Below, in pieces: positions 1-10,900 of a stretch of 64,000 nucleotides of DNA. Position 1 is the first letter of the stretch, and the number at the start of each line of letters is the position of its first letter. A model generated the notes under the pieces. That model searched no databases. It was given only the letters and a program-made list of their open reading frames with translations, and was not told the DNA's origin. The stretch comes from Phycisphaerae bacterium. GTDB taxonomy: Bacteria > Planctomycetota > Phycisphaerae > UBA1845 > PWPN01. A program made the translations under genes and the position numbers. The DNA lies in assembly GCA_012729395.1 (NCBI GenBank), contig JAAYDF010000361.1:1-64000 (forward strand). Reading direction: 5' to 3'.

Positions 1-99
1 AAACACAAGGCGATTCCGGCCTAAGCCGAAATCATACGCGAACGCGAGGCTCAACACCAGCAGTGCGGCCTGCGCGAGCGGATAAACTCCGCGCGTCAT
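1..99 (-). CDS. N-terminus of a membrane or exported protein (cut by window edge)
   Basis: An open frame starts at ATG (99-97, minus strand) and runs off the left edge after 33 codons. The visible peptide begins MTRGVYPLAQ and continues into a hydrophobic stretch rich in A, L and V, consistent with a signal anchor or first membrane helix. A good ribosome site (GCGAGGGG) lies 4 bases before the ATG. It is divergent from the prepilin-like gene at 375. Too little is visible to name a family. Confidence 0.5.
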   Translation of the reverse strand, partial: MTRGVYPLAQAALLVLSLAFAYDFGLGRNRLVF

Positions 100-127
100 G
101 ACCCCTCGCCGCACGGCAGTACCATTC

Positions 128-165
128 GTGCCTGTCCCCCTTCAGGAGGACGCTAAACACGTACG
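128..165 (+). repeat. Dispersed repeat, copy 1 (second copy 5963-5998)
   Basis: The segment starts GTGCCTGTCCCCC and ends CACGTACG. A 36-base near-copy at 5963-5998 has the same two ends and a GAGGACGC core. Both copies are in noncoding DNA outside the integrative elements, so this looks like a host intergenic repeat. Its role is unknown. Confidence 0.5.
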
Positions 166-374
166 TGAGCAGTGTTTTTCGGGGGAGAGGCACGCTCACA
201 CAGCAGTGGCAGGCGACGGCGCGTGCCGGGCCCGCCCGCAGCCACAGTTCGGTGGGTGCACCCGACCGGCCGAGCGGCCCGGGCTGCCGGCTTTCCCAAA
301 ACACCAAGGTCGGTTACAATAATGGGATCGTCGCAGGTCTTCTTTCGGGCCATGCCCAACGAAAGGGCCATACC

Positions 375-1343
375 ATGGCGGTACGAGCATCCATTCATCG
401 GCCGCGGCGGGCGGCAAGCCGGCCAACCCGCGGGTTTACACTCATCGAACTGCTGGTTGTGGTGGCGATCATCGCCTTGCTGATCTCCATTCTGCTGCCC
501 TCGCTGGCCAACGCGCGCGAGCAAGCCCGGCTGGCCAAGTGCTTGGCGAACCTCAAGGCGCTCGGCGTGGCCACAACGGCCTATCTGACCTCCGAGCGGG
601 ATCGTTTCCCGTGGGGGCCGGTGGTTCGAGCCAGCAACGGCAGTATTGCCAAGGCGTCCTGGTACTCGAACTACTTCGGCGGTAACCGCGGCAACGGCGA
701 TCCTGGCGGCAGCCTCGATCCTTACTACGGCCACGGCTGCGAGTTCGACTTCCTGCCCAAGCACCGGCCGCTGAACCGCTACGTCACCACCGCCCGCCTC
801 GGCACTAGGGCCGACCTGCGGGTCTTCGAGTGCCCCTCGGACAAGGGGATCGCCAGTCGTCGTTACCCGGATTCCGAGCCCACACGCACTACCGGTTACG
901 AGGTCATGGGCACCAGCTACGGATCCAATATCAACCCCGACCTTTACATGAGACGCTATGACACCAGCCATGGCTCTTCTTCCACAGTCCAGCGACAGGA
1001 GCGGCTCATGAATTCGGCGATCCCTCTCATGCGCAAGCACGGGGATTCTCGGGTCATCATCCTGCATGAGGACCGGTCCGACGTGGCCCTGGGCGGCGTG
1101 CTGTGGGATGTGCCCCCAGACTACAAGATCGTGGGCTGGCACGGGAAGGCCAACCGGCACAGTATTCTCTTCCTCGATGGGCACGCGGCCAATATCTACA
1201 TCGACCACAAGAAGATCAAAGACCATCGCCGGGCGAGCGCGACTTTCGATGACAACTGCAGCAACACTTCGGTCGGCCCCGACCCTGGTTGCATCCACGG
1301 GGACGCCGACTGGGTTGCTCGTCAGGATTTCGGCCAGGAGTGA
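375..1343 (+). CDS. Prepilin-type N-terminal methylation domain protein (type II secretion/pseudopilin-like)
   Basis: The 322-aa protein has a short basic leader followed by the prepilin peptidase site [21 protein letters not shown] (leader of about 20 residues, then the hydrophobic helix with Glu at +5), the hallmark of type IV pilins and pseudopilins. Near the C-terminus, [16 protein letters not shown] matches the planctomycete 'H-X9-DG' prepilin-associated motif. Such proteins are processed at the inner membrane and are extremely abundant in Planctomycetota; most have no known individual function. I start at the ATG at 375 because it gives the canonical short leader; an upstream frame extension would add about 70 residues ahead of the cleavage site. 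The small anchored protein at 1463 follows 119 bases downstream. Confidence 0.88.
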   Translation: MAVRASIHRPRRAASRPTRGFTLIELLVVVAIIALLISILLPSLANAREQARLAKCLANLKALGVATTAYLTSERDRFPWGPVVRASNGSIAKASWYSNYFGGNRGNGDPGGSLDPYYGHGCEFDFLPKHRPLNRYVTTARLGTRADLRVFECPSDKGIASRRYPDSEPTRTTGYEVMGTSYGSNINPDLYMRRYDTSHGSSSTVQRQERLMNSAIPLMRKHGDSRVIILHEDRSDVALGGVLWDVPPDYKIVGWHGKANRHSILFLDGHAANIYIDHKKIKDHRRASATFDDNCSNTSVGPDPGCIHGDADWVARQDFGQE

Positions 1344-1462
1344 GTGCGGCGACCGTCAGAACCCCGCAAACGACGAAGACTCTTGGCTTATCAGTAGGCC
1401 AGCCTCAGCATGCGGGGTCAGCAACCATGCCGGTCTGAGTCCACCATGTAAGCAGGATAATC

Positions 1463-1855
1463 ATGCCTTCAACAGAACAGAACAAGACTGCGGTCATCAT
1501 CAAACTCGGTCTCGTGGCATTAGCTTTCGCCGGAGCTGTCTTCTTCACGATGCGCGGCCGCGGCGACGACGAAGCCCGTCAACTCGACACCCCGGAGTCG
1601 GCCCGCCCATACATCTGCCTCGACGATGGCCATGTCTTTCAGGTTACCCCTGCCGACTTCAAGCGGTTGACTGAGAAACTGCCTCCCGATGACCACGGCG
1701 GCAATGTGCTCGTGATCCCCTGCCCCACGACCGGCCAAGTGACCGCCACCCCTGCCGAGCAGTGCCCCAACGATCAGACCTACTTCCCGCTTCGGCAAAA
1801 GAACGGCAAGTTCGGCAAATGCCCGAAGTGCGGCTGGTCCCGCCACGGTCACTGA
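1463..1855 (+). CDS. Small membrane-anchored protein with C-terminal cysteine pairs
   Basis: The 130-aa protein has one N-terminal membrane helix (about residues 9-27, LGLVALAFAGAVFFTM) and a soluble remainder. Four cysteines in two pairs (one near CLDDG/CPTTG, then CPNDQ and CPKCGW near the end) suggest a zinc ribbon-like fold. The same pairing of a prepilin-like gene with a small protein containing 'CPKCG' is common around planctomycete pseudopilin loci, so a role in the same envelope machinery is possible. I do not recognise a named family. It ends 18 bases before the convergent recA stop. Confidence 0.7.
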   Translation: MPSTEQNKTAVIIKLGLVALAFAGAVFFTMRGRGDDEARQLDTPESARPYICLDDGHVFQVTPADFKRLTEKLPPDDHGGNVLVIPCPTTGQVTATPAEQCPNDQTYFPLRQKNGKFGKCPKCGWSRHGH

Positions 1856-1873
1856 CGGACCACGGACCGCGGG

Positions 1874-3022
1874 TCATCCCTTTCGGGCTATCTTGCGGGC
1901 CGCGATCGCGGCGGCGGCGGCCTTGGCTTTCCCGGCCTCCTTGGTGTCCTTGTCCTTGCCGGCCGCGGGTTTGGCGACCTCTCCGGCAGAACCGGACGCC
2001 GCTTTCGAGGTCGCCGGGGCCGGCGCCGGCATCCGCTTGGCGATGATCGCCTGCCGCAGTTCCTTGGCCAGGTCCGGATTGTCACGCAGGAACAGCTTGC
2101 TGTTCTCGCGCCCCTGCCCCAGTCGTACCTGTCCGTAACTGAACCATGCCCCCGTCTTCTCGGCCAGGCCGTCCGCCAGCGCCAAATCCAGCAGATCCCC
2201 TTCCGAGCTGATCCCGCCGCCGAACATGATGTCGAACTCCGCCGTCTTGAACGGGGCGGCGACCTTGTTCTTCACGACCTTCGCCCGGACGTGGTTGCCC
2301 ACCGACTGCTCGCCCTCCTTGATCGTGGTCACGCGGCGGATGTCCAAACGGATCGAGGCGTAGAACTTCAACGCTCGGCCGCCCGGCGTGGTCTCCGGGT
2401 TCCCGAACATCACCCCGATCTTCTCGCGGATCTGGTTGATGAAGATCACGATGCACTTGCTCTTGGCGGTGATGCCGGTGAGCTTGCGCAATGACTGGCT
2501 CATGAGCCTGGCCTGCAAACCGACATGCGACTGCCCCATTTCACCTTCCAACTCGGCCTTGGGGACCAGAGCCGCCACCGAGTCCACCACGATCACGTCC
2601 ACCGCGTTGGAGTGCACGAGCATCTCCACGATATCCAAGGCCTGCTCGCCCGTGTCCGGCTGACTGACCAGAAGCTGATCCAGCTTCACCCCGCACTTCT
2701 TCGCCCAGGTGGGATCAAGAGCGTGCTCGGCATCGACAACCGCGGCGACGCCCCCATTCTGCTGGGCAGACGCCACGATGTGTAGGGCCAGCGTCGTCTT
2801 ACCGCCCGACTCCGGCCCATACAGCTCCACGATTCGTCCGCGGGGAACACCGTAGCCCCCTAAGGCCAGATCGAGCGACAGCACACCGGTGCTCAGCCCG
2901 TCGTGTACCACGCTGGCATTGTCGTCGAGACGCATGATCGCGCCCTTGCCGAAACTCTTCTCAATCTGCTGGAGGGCTCGTCCCAGAGCCTGCTCCCGCT
3001 TCGCGGTGATGTCCTCGCTCAT
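1874..3022 (-). CDS. recA: Recombinase RecA
   Basis: The 382-aa protein is RecA, the ATP-dependent strand-exchange protein that also triggers LexA cleavage. The Walker A site [13 protein letters not shown] lies near residues 68-80; the conserved blocks [46 protein letters not shown] and [21 protein letters not shown] follow in the expected order. The C-terminal tail is longer than in E. coli and rich in Ala, Lys and Pro, as in many high-GC bacteria. I start at [11 protein letters not shown] (3022), which has GAGAGGA about 8 bases upstream; an earlier in-frame ATG at 3112 would place about 30 non-conserved residues first. Transcription is probably from the promoter at 3071-3098. Confidence 0.97.
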   Translation of the reverse strand: MSEDITAKREQALGRALQQIEKSFGKGAIMRLDDNASVVHDGLSTGVLSLDLALGGYGVPRGRIVELYGPESGGKTTLALHIVASAQQNGGVAAVVDAEHALDPTWAKKCGVKLDQLLVSQPDTGEQALDIVEMLVHSNAVDVIVVDSVAALVPKAELEGEMGQSHVGLQARLMSQSLRKLTGITAKSKCIVIFINQIREKIGVMFGNPETTPGGRALKFYASIRLDIRRVTTIKEGEQSVGNHVRAKVVKNKVAAPFKTAEFDIMFGGGISSEGDLLDLALADGLAEKTGAWFSYGQVRLGQGRENSKLFLRDNPDLAKELRQAIIAKRMPAPAPATSKAASGSAGEVAKPAAGKDKDTKEAGKAKAAAAAIAARKIARKG

Positions 3023-3070
3023 GGCTTTGATCCTCTCGGAACCTGGGTGTCTGACCGAACTCGGCGGCCC

Positions 3071-3109
3071 AGTATACCGAGATCCCGAAGTTTGGCAACT
3101 GTTCGGTAT
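3071..3109 (-). promoter_or_regulatory. recA promoter with overlapping inverted repeat
   Basis: On the minus strand TTGCCA (3098-3093) and TATACT (3076-3071) are separated by 16 bases, a reasonable sigma-70 promoter about 50 bases upstream of the recA ATG. A perfect inverted repeat ATACCGA (3074-3080) / TCGGTAT (3103-3109) brackets the -35 and overlaps the -10. An operator at this position could bind an SOS repressor, but it does not match the E. coli or Gram-positive LexA boxes. Confidence 0.5.
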
Positions 3110-3638
3110 CAAAAAAAACTGCCGTCAGCCTGCCTTGCGACGCCCCCATGCCACAGGCGCGGATGCCCGAAACCGGCCGCTACCGGCTCGCGGGTTCGCA
3201 ACTCCCTGTAGATACAGAGATTACGTTCCACCGGTCGTCGCGCTGGCATCCAGGGGCTCAGGTCCGGCCGGTCGCTTGAGTATGACAGCGATGAACGGGG
3301 CTTTCTGGTAGCGGCCGACCCCTTCGCCGGGGCGGACAGGCTGTGGCGGCCGGCGTCTGAGGATCTCTCGCTGTCCAGCGACCGCCAGAGGCGGCGGCCG
3401 CTACAAAGCAGCGCGGCCATATTGGGCTTACGCGGCGGTGCCTGCGGGATGCCTGCCGGACGGCAGGGGGAGCGGCAGTCCAGCCGGTTCCGCGATGGCC
3501 TTGCGGCTCTGCTCATGGCACAGAGTCTGCCCAAGAGCCAACAAGGAGGTCGCGTCGTTGTACAATGGTAGCGCATGGCCGGGTGGCGGCGGTGCAGCCG
3601 GACGAGGCCATATGGACAATCGCGAATAGAATGACTCT
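3110..3638. other. Gene-free interval with a REP-like palindrome
   Basis: I see no convincing gene between the recA promoter and the TPR gene. It contains the palindrome 3308-3404, in which GTAGCGGCCG pairs with CGGCCGCTAC and an inner GGACAG/CTGTCC pair extends the hairpin. Open frames here lack ribosome sites and recognisable domains. Confidence 0.5.
3308..3404. repeat. REP-like extragenic palindrome
   Basis: Perfect 10-base arms GTAGCGGCCG (3308-3317) and CGGCCGCTAC (3395-3404) flank about 77 bases that hold a second nested pair, GGACAG/CTGTCC. The size and intergenic position fit a repetitive extragenic palindrome, but a second copy is not in this window. Confidence 0.45.
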
Positions 3639-5621
3639 ATGGTCCGGTCCCCCAAGCACAAGCAGCAGAATCGCTCCGCTTCGGAGCCGCCAGATCGGCC
3701 TACTCAAGGTCGCAGTTTTGCGACGGCACTTGGTGAGTTTGCCCGGCCTCTGGCGGTGGCCCTCTTGGCGGCGCTTGTCGTTCTGGTCACGTACTGGCCG
3801 GTCCTTAGATGCCAGGCCATCTGCTTTGACGACGAGCAGTTTCTCTTCGGCAATCCCTACCTCATGAACCCAAGCTGGTCTGGGGCCGGCAGTATCCTGG
3901 GAGAGGTTTGTCATTCTGCCAGCATCAAGGGCTACTACGAACCGCTCACGCTTATCTCGCTGATGGCCGACGTGGCCTTGGGGGGCAGAGCCGACAACTT
4001 GGCCCCATTCCACCGTACCAGCCTGGCACTGCACGTGGCCAACACCTTCCTGGTCGTCTTGCTGATGTACCAGGTGTTTGGCAGTCTCTGGTCGGCGGGG
4101 CTCGTCGGGCTGTTGTTCGGACTTCATCCGATGACAGTCGAGCCCGTCGCCTGGGTATGGGAGCGGAAGACACCGCTGGCCATGCTGCTGGCGCTGGCGT
4201 GCCTGATCTTCTATGTCCGCTACACGCGGCGGCGGCGATGGACCGCCTACCTGGCGAGCCTGGTGATGTTCGTCCTGGCGGTGATGTCCAAGCCGACAGC
4301 CGTCCCTCTGCCGCTCGCGCTGCTGCTGCTCGACTACTGGCCGCTGAAACGCCTGAGCCTGCGAGCGGTGATCGAGAAAATACCCTTCCTGGCGGTTGCC
4401 CTTGTGTCCGGGATTGTCACCATCATATCCACCGCCAACAACGCGGAAGTCAAGATGATCGGTGGAGATTCGGGTCCGGTGTCGGCCGTGCTGAGAGTGG
4501 GCTATCTGGCGGCCTTTTACCTCGGCAAGGTTGTCTGGCCCGCCCGCCTCTCGCCGTACTACGAGCTTCCTGCGCTTTCGCTCGCCAATCCCGCCGTGTT
4601 GGCGGCGATCATGACGTTGGTGATCGTGGCCGCGACGGCCATCGTGCTGTTCCGACGGACGCCTGCCCCGGCCATGGGATTGGGTTTTTTCTTTCTTTTG
4701 ATCTCGCCCACGTTGGGAATCGTCGGATACAGTTGGGTGGTCGCTTCCGACAAGTATGCGTACTTGCCGGCCATCGGCCTGCTCTTCCCTGCCGCCGCCG
4801 GACTGGCGATGCTCTTCCCACGCGACGGCGTACGAAACCGGCGTGTTGTCGCGCCTGCTCTGGCTGCGATTCTTGCCATTGCCGCCGTGCAAGCCTTCGT
4901 CACGCGCCAACAGATCCAGCGATGGCGAGACACGGAAACCCTCTTTGGCCACGCTGTCGCGCTTGCACCCAATGGCGCCGTGGTGCACAACTGCCTCGGT
5001 ATCGCCTTGGGTAAGCAATCCAGAATCGAGGAGGCTACCGAGCGGTTCATCGAGGCGACCCGACTCAACCCGGGTTACGTTGAAGCTCACTGCAACCTGG
5101 GGAATGCCTACATGCTGAAGGGCCAGCACGACAAAGCGACACAGAGTTACGAGGAAGCTCTCAGGCATGACCCGCATCACCCCGCGGCCCACTACAACCT
5201 GGGCCTGCTGCTGGCCCGCGACGGGCAATCCGACGGCGCCATTCGTCGCTACCGCGAGGCGATCCGTGCCAGACCACACTACACGGATGCGCATTACCGT
5301 CTCGGCGTGGAACTGATGCGCAAGCGGGATTTCGCCAACGCGGAGGTTCACCTTCATGAGGCCATCACCCTGAACCCCGGCCTGGGTATGGCCTATGGCT
5401 TCCTCGGCACCGCCCAGGCCGCACAAGGGGATCTCGACGGGGCCATTCGCACGTATCGCCAGGGCCTGCGCATTTTCCCGTCAGATCCCGACCTCCACTG
5501 CGCCCTGGGCGAGTCCTACGCGAGCAAAGGCCTCACCGCCGATGCCCGCCGCGAGTGGACCGAGACGCTGCGGTTGAATCCGAACCACCGCCAAGCGGCT
5601 CGCTACCTCGCCGGCGAGTAA
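3639..5621 (+). CDS. Polytopic membrane protein with C-terminal TPR repeats
   Basis: The 660-aa protein has two halves. Residues about 25-420 hold roughly ten hydrophobic helices and resemble the membrane half of the TMTC/PMT-like glycosyltransferase group seen in planctomycetes (for example the PMTVEPVAWVWERK segment after a helix). Residues about 440-660 are six or more TPR units with the usual spacing, such as NPGYVEAHCNLGNAYMLKGQ and DPHHPAAHYNLGLLLARDGQ. Such proteins are widespread in Planctomycetota; a glycosyl-transfer or envelope-assembly role is inferred and not shown. The ATG at 3639 follows a purine-rich stretch. It stands alone, 616 bases from recA. Confidence 0.82.
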   Translation: MVRSPKHKQQNRSASEPPDRPTQGRSFATALGEFARPLAVALLAALVVLVTYWPVLRCQAICFDDEQFLFGNPYLMNPSWSGAGSILGEVCHSASIKGYYEPLTLISLMADVALGGRADNLAPFHRTSLALHVANTFLVVLLMYQVFGSLWSAGLVGLLFGLHPMTVEPVAWVWERKTPLAMLLALACLIFYVRYTRRRRWTAYLASLVMFVLAVMSKPTAVPLPLALLLLDYWPLKRLSLRAVIEKIPFLAVALVSGIVTIISTANNAEVKMIGGDSGPVSAVLRVGYLAAFYLGKVVWPARLSPYYELPALSLANPAVLAAIMTLVIVAATAIVLFRRTPAPAMGLGFFFLLISPTLGIVGYSWVVASDKYAYLPAIGLLFPAAAGLAMLFPRDGVRNRRVVAPALAAILAIAAVQAFVTRQQIQRWRDTETLFGHAVALAPNGAVVHNCLGIALGKQSRIEEATERFIEATRLNPGYVEAHCNLGNAYMLKGQHDKATQSYEEALRHDPHHPAAHYNLGLLLARDGQSDGAIRRYREAIRARPHYTDAHYRLGVELMRKRDFANAEVHLHEAITLNPGLGMAYGFLGTAQAAQGDLDGAIRTYRQGLRIFPSDPDLHCALGESYASKGLTADARREWTETLRLNPNHRQAARYLAGE

Positions 5622-6054
5622 ACGCTTCTGGGCAAGAATCTCGACGAGGTCCTTGATGCCATCCTCCGAACGCTCTTGCACCGCGGGCGAGCCCAGACGC
5701 GGCCTGGGCGACAGATGGGGTCGTGGCGGACACGAGGAATCGCAGCTTCTGAGGCTGTCTGGCGTTGTCGCCGAAACCCCCTTCCCAACGGCGAGAAACG
5801 CGGTATAATGGTCGGCGGTAGGTCTTTGAGTAGTGCGATTGCACTGTATATGCTGAGCGTCCGGGGGCTGGCTCTTTTTTGCCGGCGAGAGGCCTTTCCG
5901 CACGGTCCAGTCATCTGACGCACAGCGGCGCCGGTGCACCGGACAGGCTTCAGGGCGGAGGAGTGCCTGTCCCCCTCCGAGGACGCCGAGCACGTACGGC
6001 AGCGCTACTGAGGCCGACAGGCGGATTTATGTAAGTGCCTGATGTTGAAAACCT
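5622..6054. other. Gene-free interval before tRNA-Gly
   Basis: No supported gene is visible. It contains the second copy of the dispersed repeat (5963-5998) and a T-rich run near 5875. A tRNA promoter probably lies here but I cannot assign it. Confidence 0.45.
5963..5998 (+). repeat. Dispersed repeat, copy 2
   Basis: This copy starts GTGCCTGTCCCCC and ends CACGTACG, like 128-165. It lies 56 bases upstream of the tRNA. Confidence 0.5.
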
Positions 6055-6126
<72 letters not shown>

Positions 6127-6198
6127 GTGGATATAAAGGCTTAGCCGAACGCGACTTACGCGTACCTGCCGGCGTCAGGCAGTGCGGCTGCAATGCTC

Positions 6199-6227
6199 CC
6201 GGAAAGTGGTAAAATACCACTTTCCGG
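6199..6227. promoter_or_regulatory. Perfect inverted repeat ahead of the integrase gene
   Basis: Two 13-base arms, CCGGAAAGTGGTA and TACCACTTTCCGG, are separated by AAA. The palindrome ends just before the integrase ribosome site (GAGAAGGAG) and 73 bases from the tRNA. It could be an operator for autoregulation or a recombinase/excisionase arm site. The GTGGTA/TACCAC core recurs near the other end of the element at 55384-55397. Confidence 0.65.
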
Positions 6228-6244
6228 CGAGAAGGAGCAGTCGC

Positions 6245-7507
6245 ATGGCCATCCAATCGTCTTCGCGCATCCCGAAGTACCGTCTCCACAAACCGTCCGG
6301 TCTGGCCGTCGTCCGGCTCAACGGACAGGACACCTACCTTGGCCCTCACGGCTCCGATGAGAGCCAGCAGAAGTACGCCCGGCTCATCAAGGAGTGGCTG
6401 GCGAACCACCGGCTCCTGGCGCCCGCCGAAGAGGCGGACGGCCCGCCCGGCGATCTGACCATCCACGAACTCATCGACGTTTACCTGAAATTCGCCAAGG
6501 GCTACTACGTCAAGAACGGTCGGCCCACCGGCGAGTTGCACAACCTCAAGGACGCCCTGAAGCCGCTCGCCCAGTTGTATGGCGATTCCGCCGTCGCGAC
6601 GTTCGGCCCCCGCGCGCTCAAGGCCGTCCGCCAGGCCATGATCGACGCCGACCTGTGTCGCAGGTCGATCAACAGCCGCGTCAATCGGATTCGCCGGATG
6701 TTTCGCTGGGGCGTCGAGAATCAGATGGTCCTGCCATTGTTGCTCGAAGGACTTCGGGCGGTTGCGCCGCTTCGGCCGGGGCGTACCAACGCCCGTGAGA
6801 CCAAGCCCGTCGAACCGGTGCCCGGCCACCTGGTCGACGGCGTCCTGCGCGTCGCTCCCCGGCAGATCGCCGCCATGCTCCAGCTTCAACTGCTGACCGG
6901 CATGAGGCCCGGCGAGGTGACCATCATGCGAATGGCCGACATCGACATGAACGGCCGTGCCTGGGCCTACACGCCACAGAGCCACAAGACCGAGCACCAC
7001 GGCCGAGTCCGCGTGATCTACCTGGGACCCAAGGCCCAACAGGAGCTTCAGCCGTTCATCAAACCGAACCTGACCGCCTACCTGTTCGATCCGAGCGAGG
7101 TCGTCACCGAATATCGTCAACGTATCCGCGAGGAAGCGAAGATCTGCCGGCCGGAGCACAAGCTGAGCAAGCGTCGCACGCGAGCCAGGCGTGGCCCGGG
7201 CGACCAGTACACCACCAACACTTACGCCCGGGCAATCGTCAAGGCGTGTGACAAGGCGTTTCCGCCACCGAAGGAGCTGCAGGCCGACGAGTTGACGCCC
7301 AAGCAAAGGGCTGCCCTGCGGGCGTGGCGGAAGGCCCACCGGTTCTCGCCGAACCAGTTGCGGCACAACGCGGCCACGCAGATCCGCAAGGAGTTCGGCA
7401 TCGAGGCCGCCCGGACCGTGCTGGGCCACACGTCGTCGGCGGTGACCGAAATCTACGCCGCCATGGATTTGGCCCGGGCCTCGGAGGTCATGCTGCGGAT
7501 CGGCTAA
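6245..7507 (+). CDS. Tyrosine recombinase/integrase of element A
   Basis: The 420-aa protein is a phage-type integrase. The N-terminal part (about 1-180) holds an Arm/SAM-like DNA-binding region; the catalytic domain follows with Arg in LLTGMRPGEVTIMR, then HRFSPNQLRHNAATQI (the expected H..LR segment) and LGHTSSAVTEIYA with the nucleophile Tyr. I start at MAIQSSSRIP because GAGAAGGAG precedes it; an upstream extension would translate the palindrome at 6199-6227. It should insert and excise element A at the 3' end of tRNA-Gly, and is read away from the tRNA. Confidence 0.92.
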   Translation: MAIQSSSRIPKYRLHKPSGLAVVRLNGQDTYLGPHGSDESQQKYARLIKEWLANHRLLAPAEEADGPPGDLTIHELIDVYLKFAKGYYVKNGRPTGELHNLKDALKPLAQLYGDSAVATFGPRALKAVRQAMIDADLCRRSINSRVNRIRRMFRWGVENQMVLPLLLEGLRAVAPLRPGRTNARETKPVEPVPGHLVDGVLRVAPRQIAAMLQLQLLTGMRPGEVTIMRMADIDMNGRAWAYTPQSHKTEHHGRVRVIYLGPKAQQELQPFIKPNLTAYLFDPSEVVTEYRQRIREEAKICRPEHKLSKRRTRARRGPGDQYTTNTYARAIVKACDKAFPPPKELQADELTPKQRAALRAWRKAHRFSPNQLRHNAATQIRKEFGIEAARTVLGHTSSAVTEIYAAMDLARASEVMLRIG

Positions 7508-7957
7508 CACAGGGGTTCCTGATGATGAGCCGATCAGCCCCGAACCAAATCGCTGATTCCATAGAATCCGAAATTGGAGATGCCGTGCCCCGGGCAGAGA
7601 CAATTAGGCCGATAAGCCGTTCCGTGGCGCACGTCAGGGGCCGCCTCCGCGTTCAGGAACAAAAAACTCCTCAGCAGGACAATGTGGCTGCATCGTGGCG
7701 CTGGTATAATGCTGAGCAAAGGGCTTAACAATGGAAGCGGCCGAGGACGGGCAAGTCACGAAGTTCCCGACAACTCGCCAGTTTGTGTTGGGGATAAGAG
7801 CGAATGGGGCGGACCATGGCGGCCTGAAAAGCTTCGGGACGATAACCGACATCCTCAGGTATGACTTGCTGGTCAGCCATGGTCGAGATGTGACGACCCC
7901 GAATCAGCATCCGGGATGGTCACATCCCGTCTGATAATCGCAAGGAAGGGGAAGAGC
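7508..7957. other. Gene-free interval after the integrase
   Basis: No convincing gene is visible. A TATAAT (7705-7710) could be a -10 element but lacks a good -35. The last bases carry the AAGGAAGGGG ribosome site of the subtilase gene. Confidence 0.4.
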
Positions 7958-10900
7958 ATGCGTCTCATCGCAGTGTCTACGATCGGCTTGGCTGTAATCC
8001 TGCTGGGGACGATGGCTTCGTACGGCCAGGTTGCCGCGGAAGACACATCAGAGTTGATCGTGTTTCTGAAGCCGGGCACGGACGCGAAGGGGTTCGCTGC
8101 CGCGCGGGGGCTGACCGTCAAGCGAGCGTTACGCAGCGACCCCAACGCCTACGTCATGGCGGCCGCTGATGCCAAACAGGCCCGCGCCCGCCTCAACTCG
8201 ATGCGAGCAACGGCGAAGACGGAATCAGCCGGCCCAATCCGGTCGGCCTACGCTAACGCCAAGCGGCACTACGTCCTTGATGCGTTCGTGCCCAACGATC
8301 CGTACTTCCACAAGGACACACCGTCAGCGCCTTGGCCCGGTCAATGGCATCTGGTCAACGAGCATACGCCGGGGCTCGACGCGCGAGTCGAGGGTGCATG
8401 GAATCGCAACGCGACCGGCGGCGGGGTTGTCATCGGCATCTGCGACGACGGGTTGCAGACCGCCCATCCCGACCTGGCGCCCAACTACCTGGCGGCTCAT
8501 AGCTGGGATTTCTACGATGATGACAGCGATCCCAATCCGGCCCAGACGGCGGACAAGCACGGCACAGCGGTGGCGGGTGTGGCGGCGGCGCGCGGGGGCA
8601 ACGGCATCGGCGTGACTGGGGCGGCGCCGTATGCAAACCTGGCGGGCCTGCGGCTTCCGTTCCACGTCCTCGATCAGGACGCGGCGGACTTCGTCGATGC
8701 CACACTTTATCACAGCAGCGGATCCAATACTTCGATCAAGATCAAGAACCACAGCTACAGTTATACGAAGGCCTACTACATCACCGATGTGGAGGCGGAT
8801 GCGCTGGCGACCTCGACCGCGGCGGGAACCATCCACTGCTGGTCTGCGGGCAACCAATCGTACGACTGCAATGTGAAAGATCTCCAGAACGAACCGGGTG
8901 CGATCACCGTCTCCGCCCTGGGCAGTGACGGCCAGTATGCGAGTTACTCCAATTACGGGGCCTGCGTCTTTGTCACCGCCCCATCGGATTCGGATGGTCT
9001 TTTCGGTATCACCACGACCGACCGCACCACCGAGGCCAGCGGGTATAACGGCTCAATGGACGACTTCCCCGACCCGGACTACACCAGCGACTTTGGCGGC
9101 ACCTCGTCGGCGTCTCCGCTGGTGGCGGGCGTGCTGGCGATGGCCAAGCAGGTCCAGCCTGCACTCGATACTCGGTTCGCCAAGCACCTGCTGGCCCGAA
9201 CGAGCGCTATCGTGAATTCCGATGACTCTACTCCCGAGAGCGACGGCGGATGGCGGACCAACGCGGCCGGTTTCCACTTCAATCAGCGGTACGGTTTCGG
9301 GCTGATCGATGCGGATCAACTCACATCTCAGGCGGTGTTGTACGCCGGCCCGACCACCCAGACCACCCAGACCACCGGAACCGTGGCAGTCAACCAGACT
9401 CTTGCGGACAATGGGACGTACACTGTGCAATTCAGTTTTTCCGCAGCTCTCCCGCTGGAAGAAGTGCTAGTGGATGTCGATTTCGAGACCACCAATACCT
9501 ACCCCGTGGAATTGAACCTGACCTCGCCAAGTGGTTATCGAACCCGGCTGATCCGAGGCATCAACGCCAGCCCGTTCGAGCCTCATGCTCGGGTGGCCTG
9601 GCAGTACTGCACCAACGCACTGTGGGGCGAGAACCCCGCCGGTATATGGACCCTCGAGATGGAGGACATCCGGACGGACGCCAAGCAAGTCACCTGGCAT
9701 TCATACCGGGTCACCGCCAGAATGGGCACGCTGACCTACAACGACTGCATCACTGCGCCGACCAATGTATCGGCCACCGACGGGACGTACGAATACACCC
9801 GTGTGACGTGGACCGGGGTCAGCGGGGCGACGCACTACCGAGTCTACCGGGCGACCGCAAACAACTTCGAACTTGCCATGCCCATCAGTGGGTGGCAGAC
9901 GGGAACCAGCTTCGATGACACCGATAACCTGCCGTTGACCGCATACTACTATTGGGTGCGTGCGTCTGCCGACAGCAGCGGGCTGTGCGGCAGCCTGGCC
10001 AGTAACTCCGACCTGGGCTGGAGCAAGCTCCGAGCACCGACATCGGTCTCCGCCTCCGACGGCACAACCACCGCAGGTGTGGAGATTACCTGGGATGCAG
10101 CCCCCTCAGCCACGCATTACCGCGTGTATCGCAATGATGTCGATAATCCCGCGTTCGCCATTCCGATCTCCAGCTGGCAGACCTCATTGTCCTATCTCGA
10201 CAGCTCATCGGCGGCGTCTCCCGGTGTCCTCAAGTACTACTGGGTCTGCAGTGCCATCAGCAGCACCGGACAGGCCGCGTCGTGGTTCAGCGAGGACGAT
10301 ACCGGCTACCGAAAGCTCGCACCGCCCACCAACGTGCAGGCGAGCCAGGGCGCCTTTGCCGATTTGGTGCGGATTACCTGGACTGCCACACCTGGCGCCT
10401 CGCACTACCTCGTCTACCGCAACAGCACGGACAATCCGGCGTCCGCGGTTGCGATCAGTTCGTGGTTCACGGGGACCAGCTTCGATGACATCATGGCGGA
10501 GCCATGCGAAGATGCTTACTACTGGGTTAGAGCGGCTGTCAACATTGGGGGGTCTCGCCCCAGCGATGTGAGCGCATCCGCATCCGGGTATCGCCCCATG
10601 CCCGCTCCGACCAACGTCAGCGCTAGCGACGGCACATTCCTCGGATATTGCCGGGTCACGTGGGATGCCGTTCCGGGCGCCACGCATTATCGAGTCTGGC
10701 GATCCACAACCAATGATCCGCAGACCGCCGATACGCTGGGATCTTGGAGAACGGAGACTTCTTACGATGACACCAGTGCCATCAGCGGGGCCGTTTATTA
10801 CTACTGGGTGACCGCGGCCAACGATGCCTTTGGAACGTGTGCAAGCTTCAAGAGCGAGTCCGATTCGGGCTGGCGAGGATTGTCCCCGCCCAGCAATGTC

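Noticed and set aside
153-1298. Long minus-strand open frame opposite the prepilin gene
   Set aside because: It lies antisense to a well-supported gene, has no ribosome site or recognisable domain, and reflects high GC codon use.
3513-5426. Very long minus-strand open frame opposite the TPR gene
   Set aside because: Low-complexity, basic and His/Gln-rich; antisense of a clear membrane/TPR protein.
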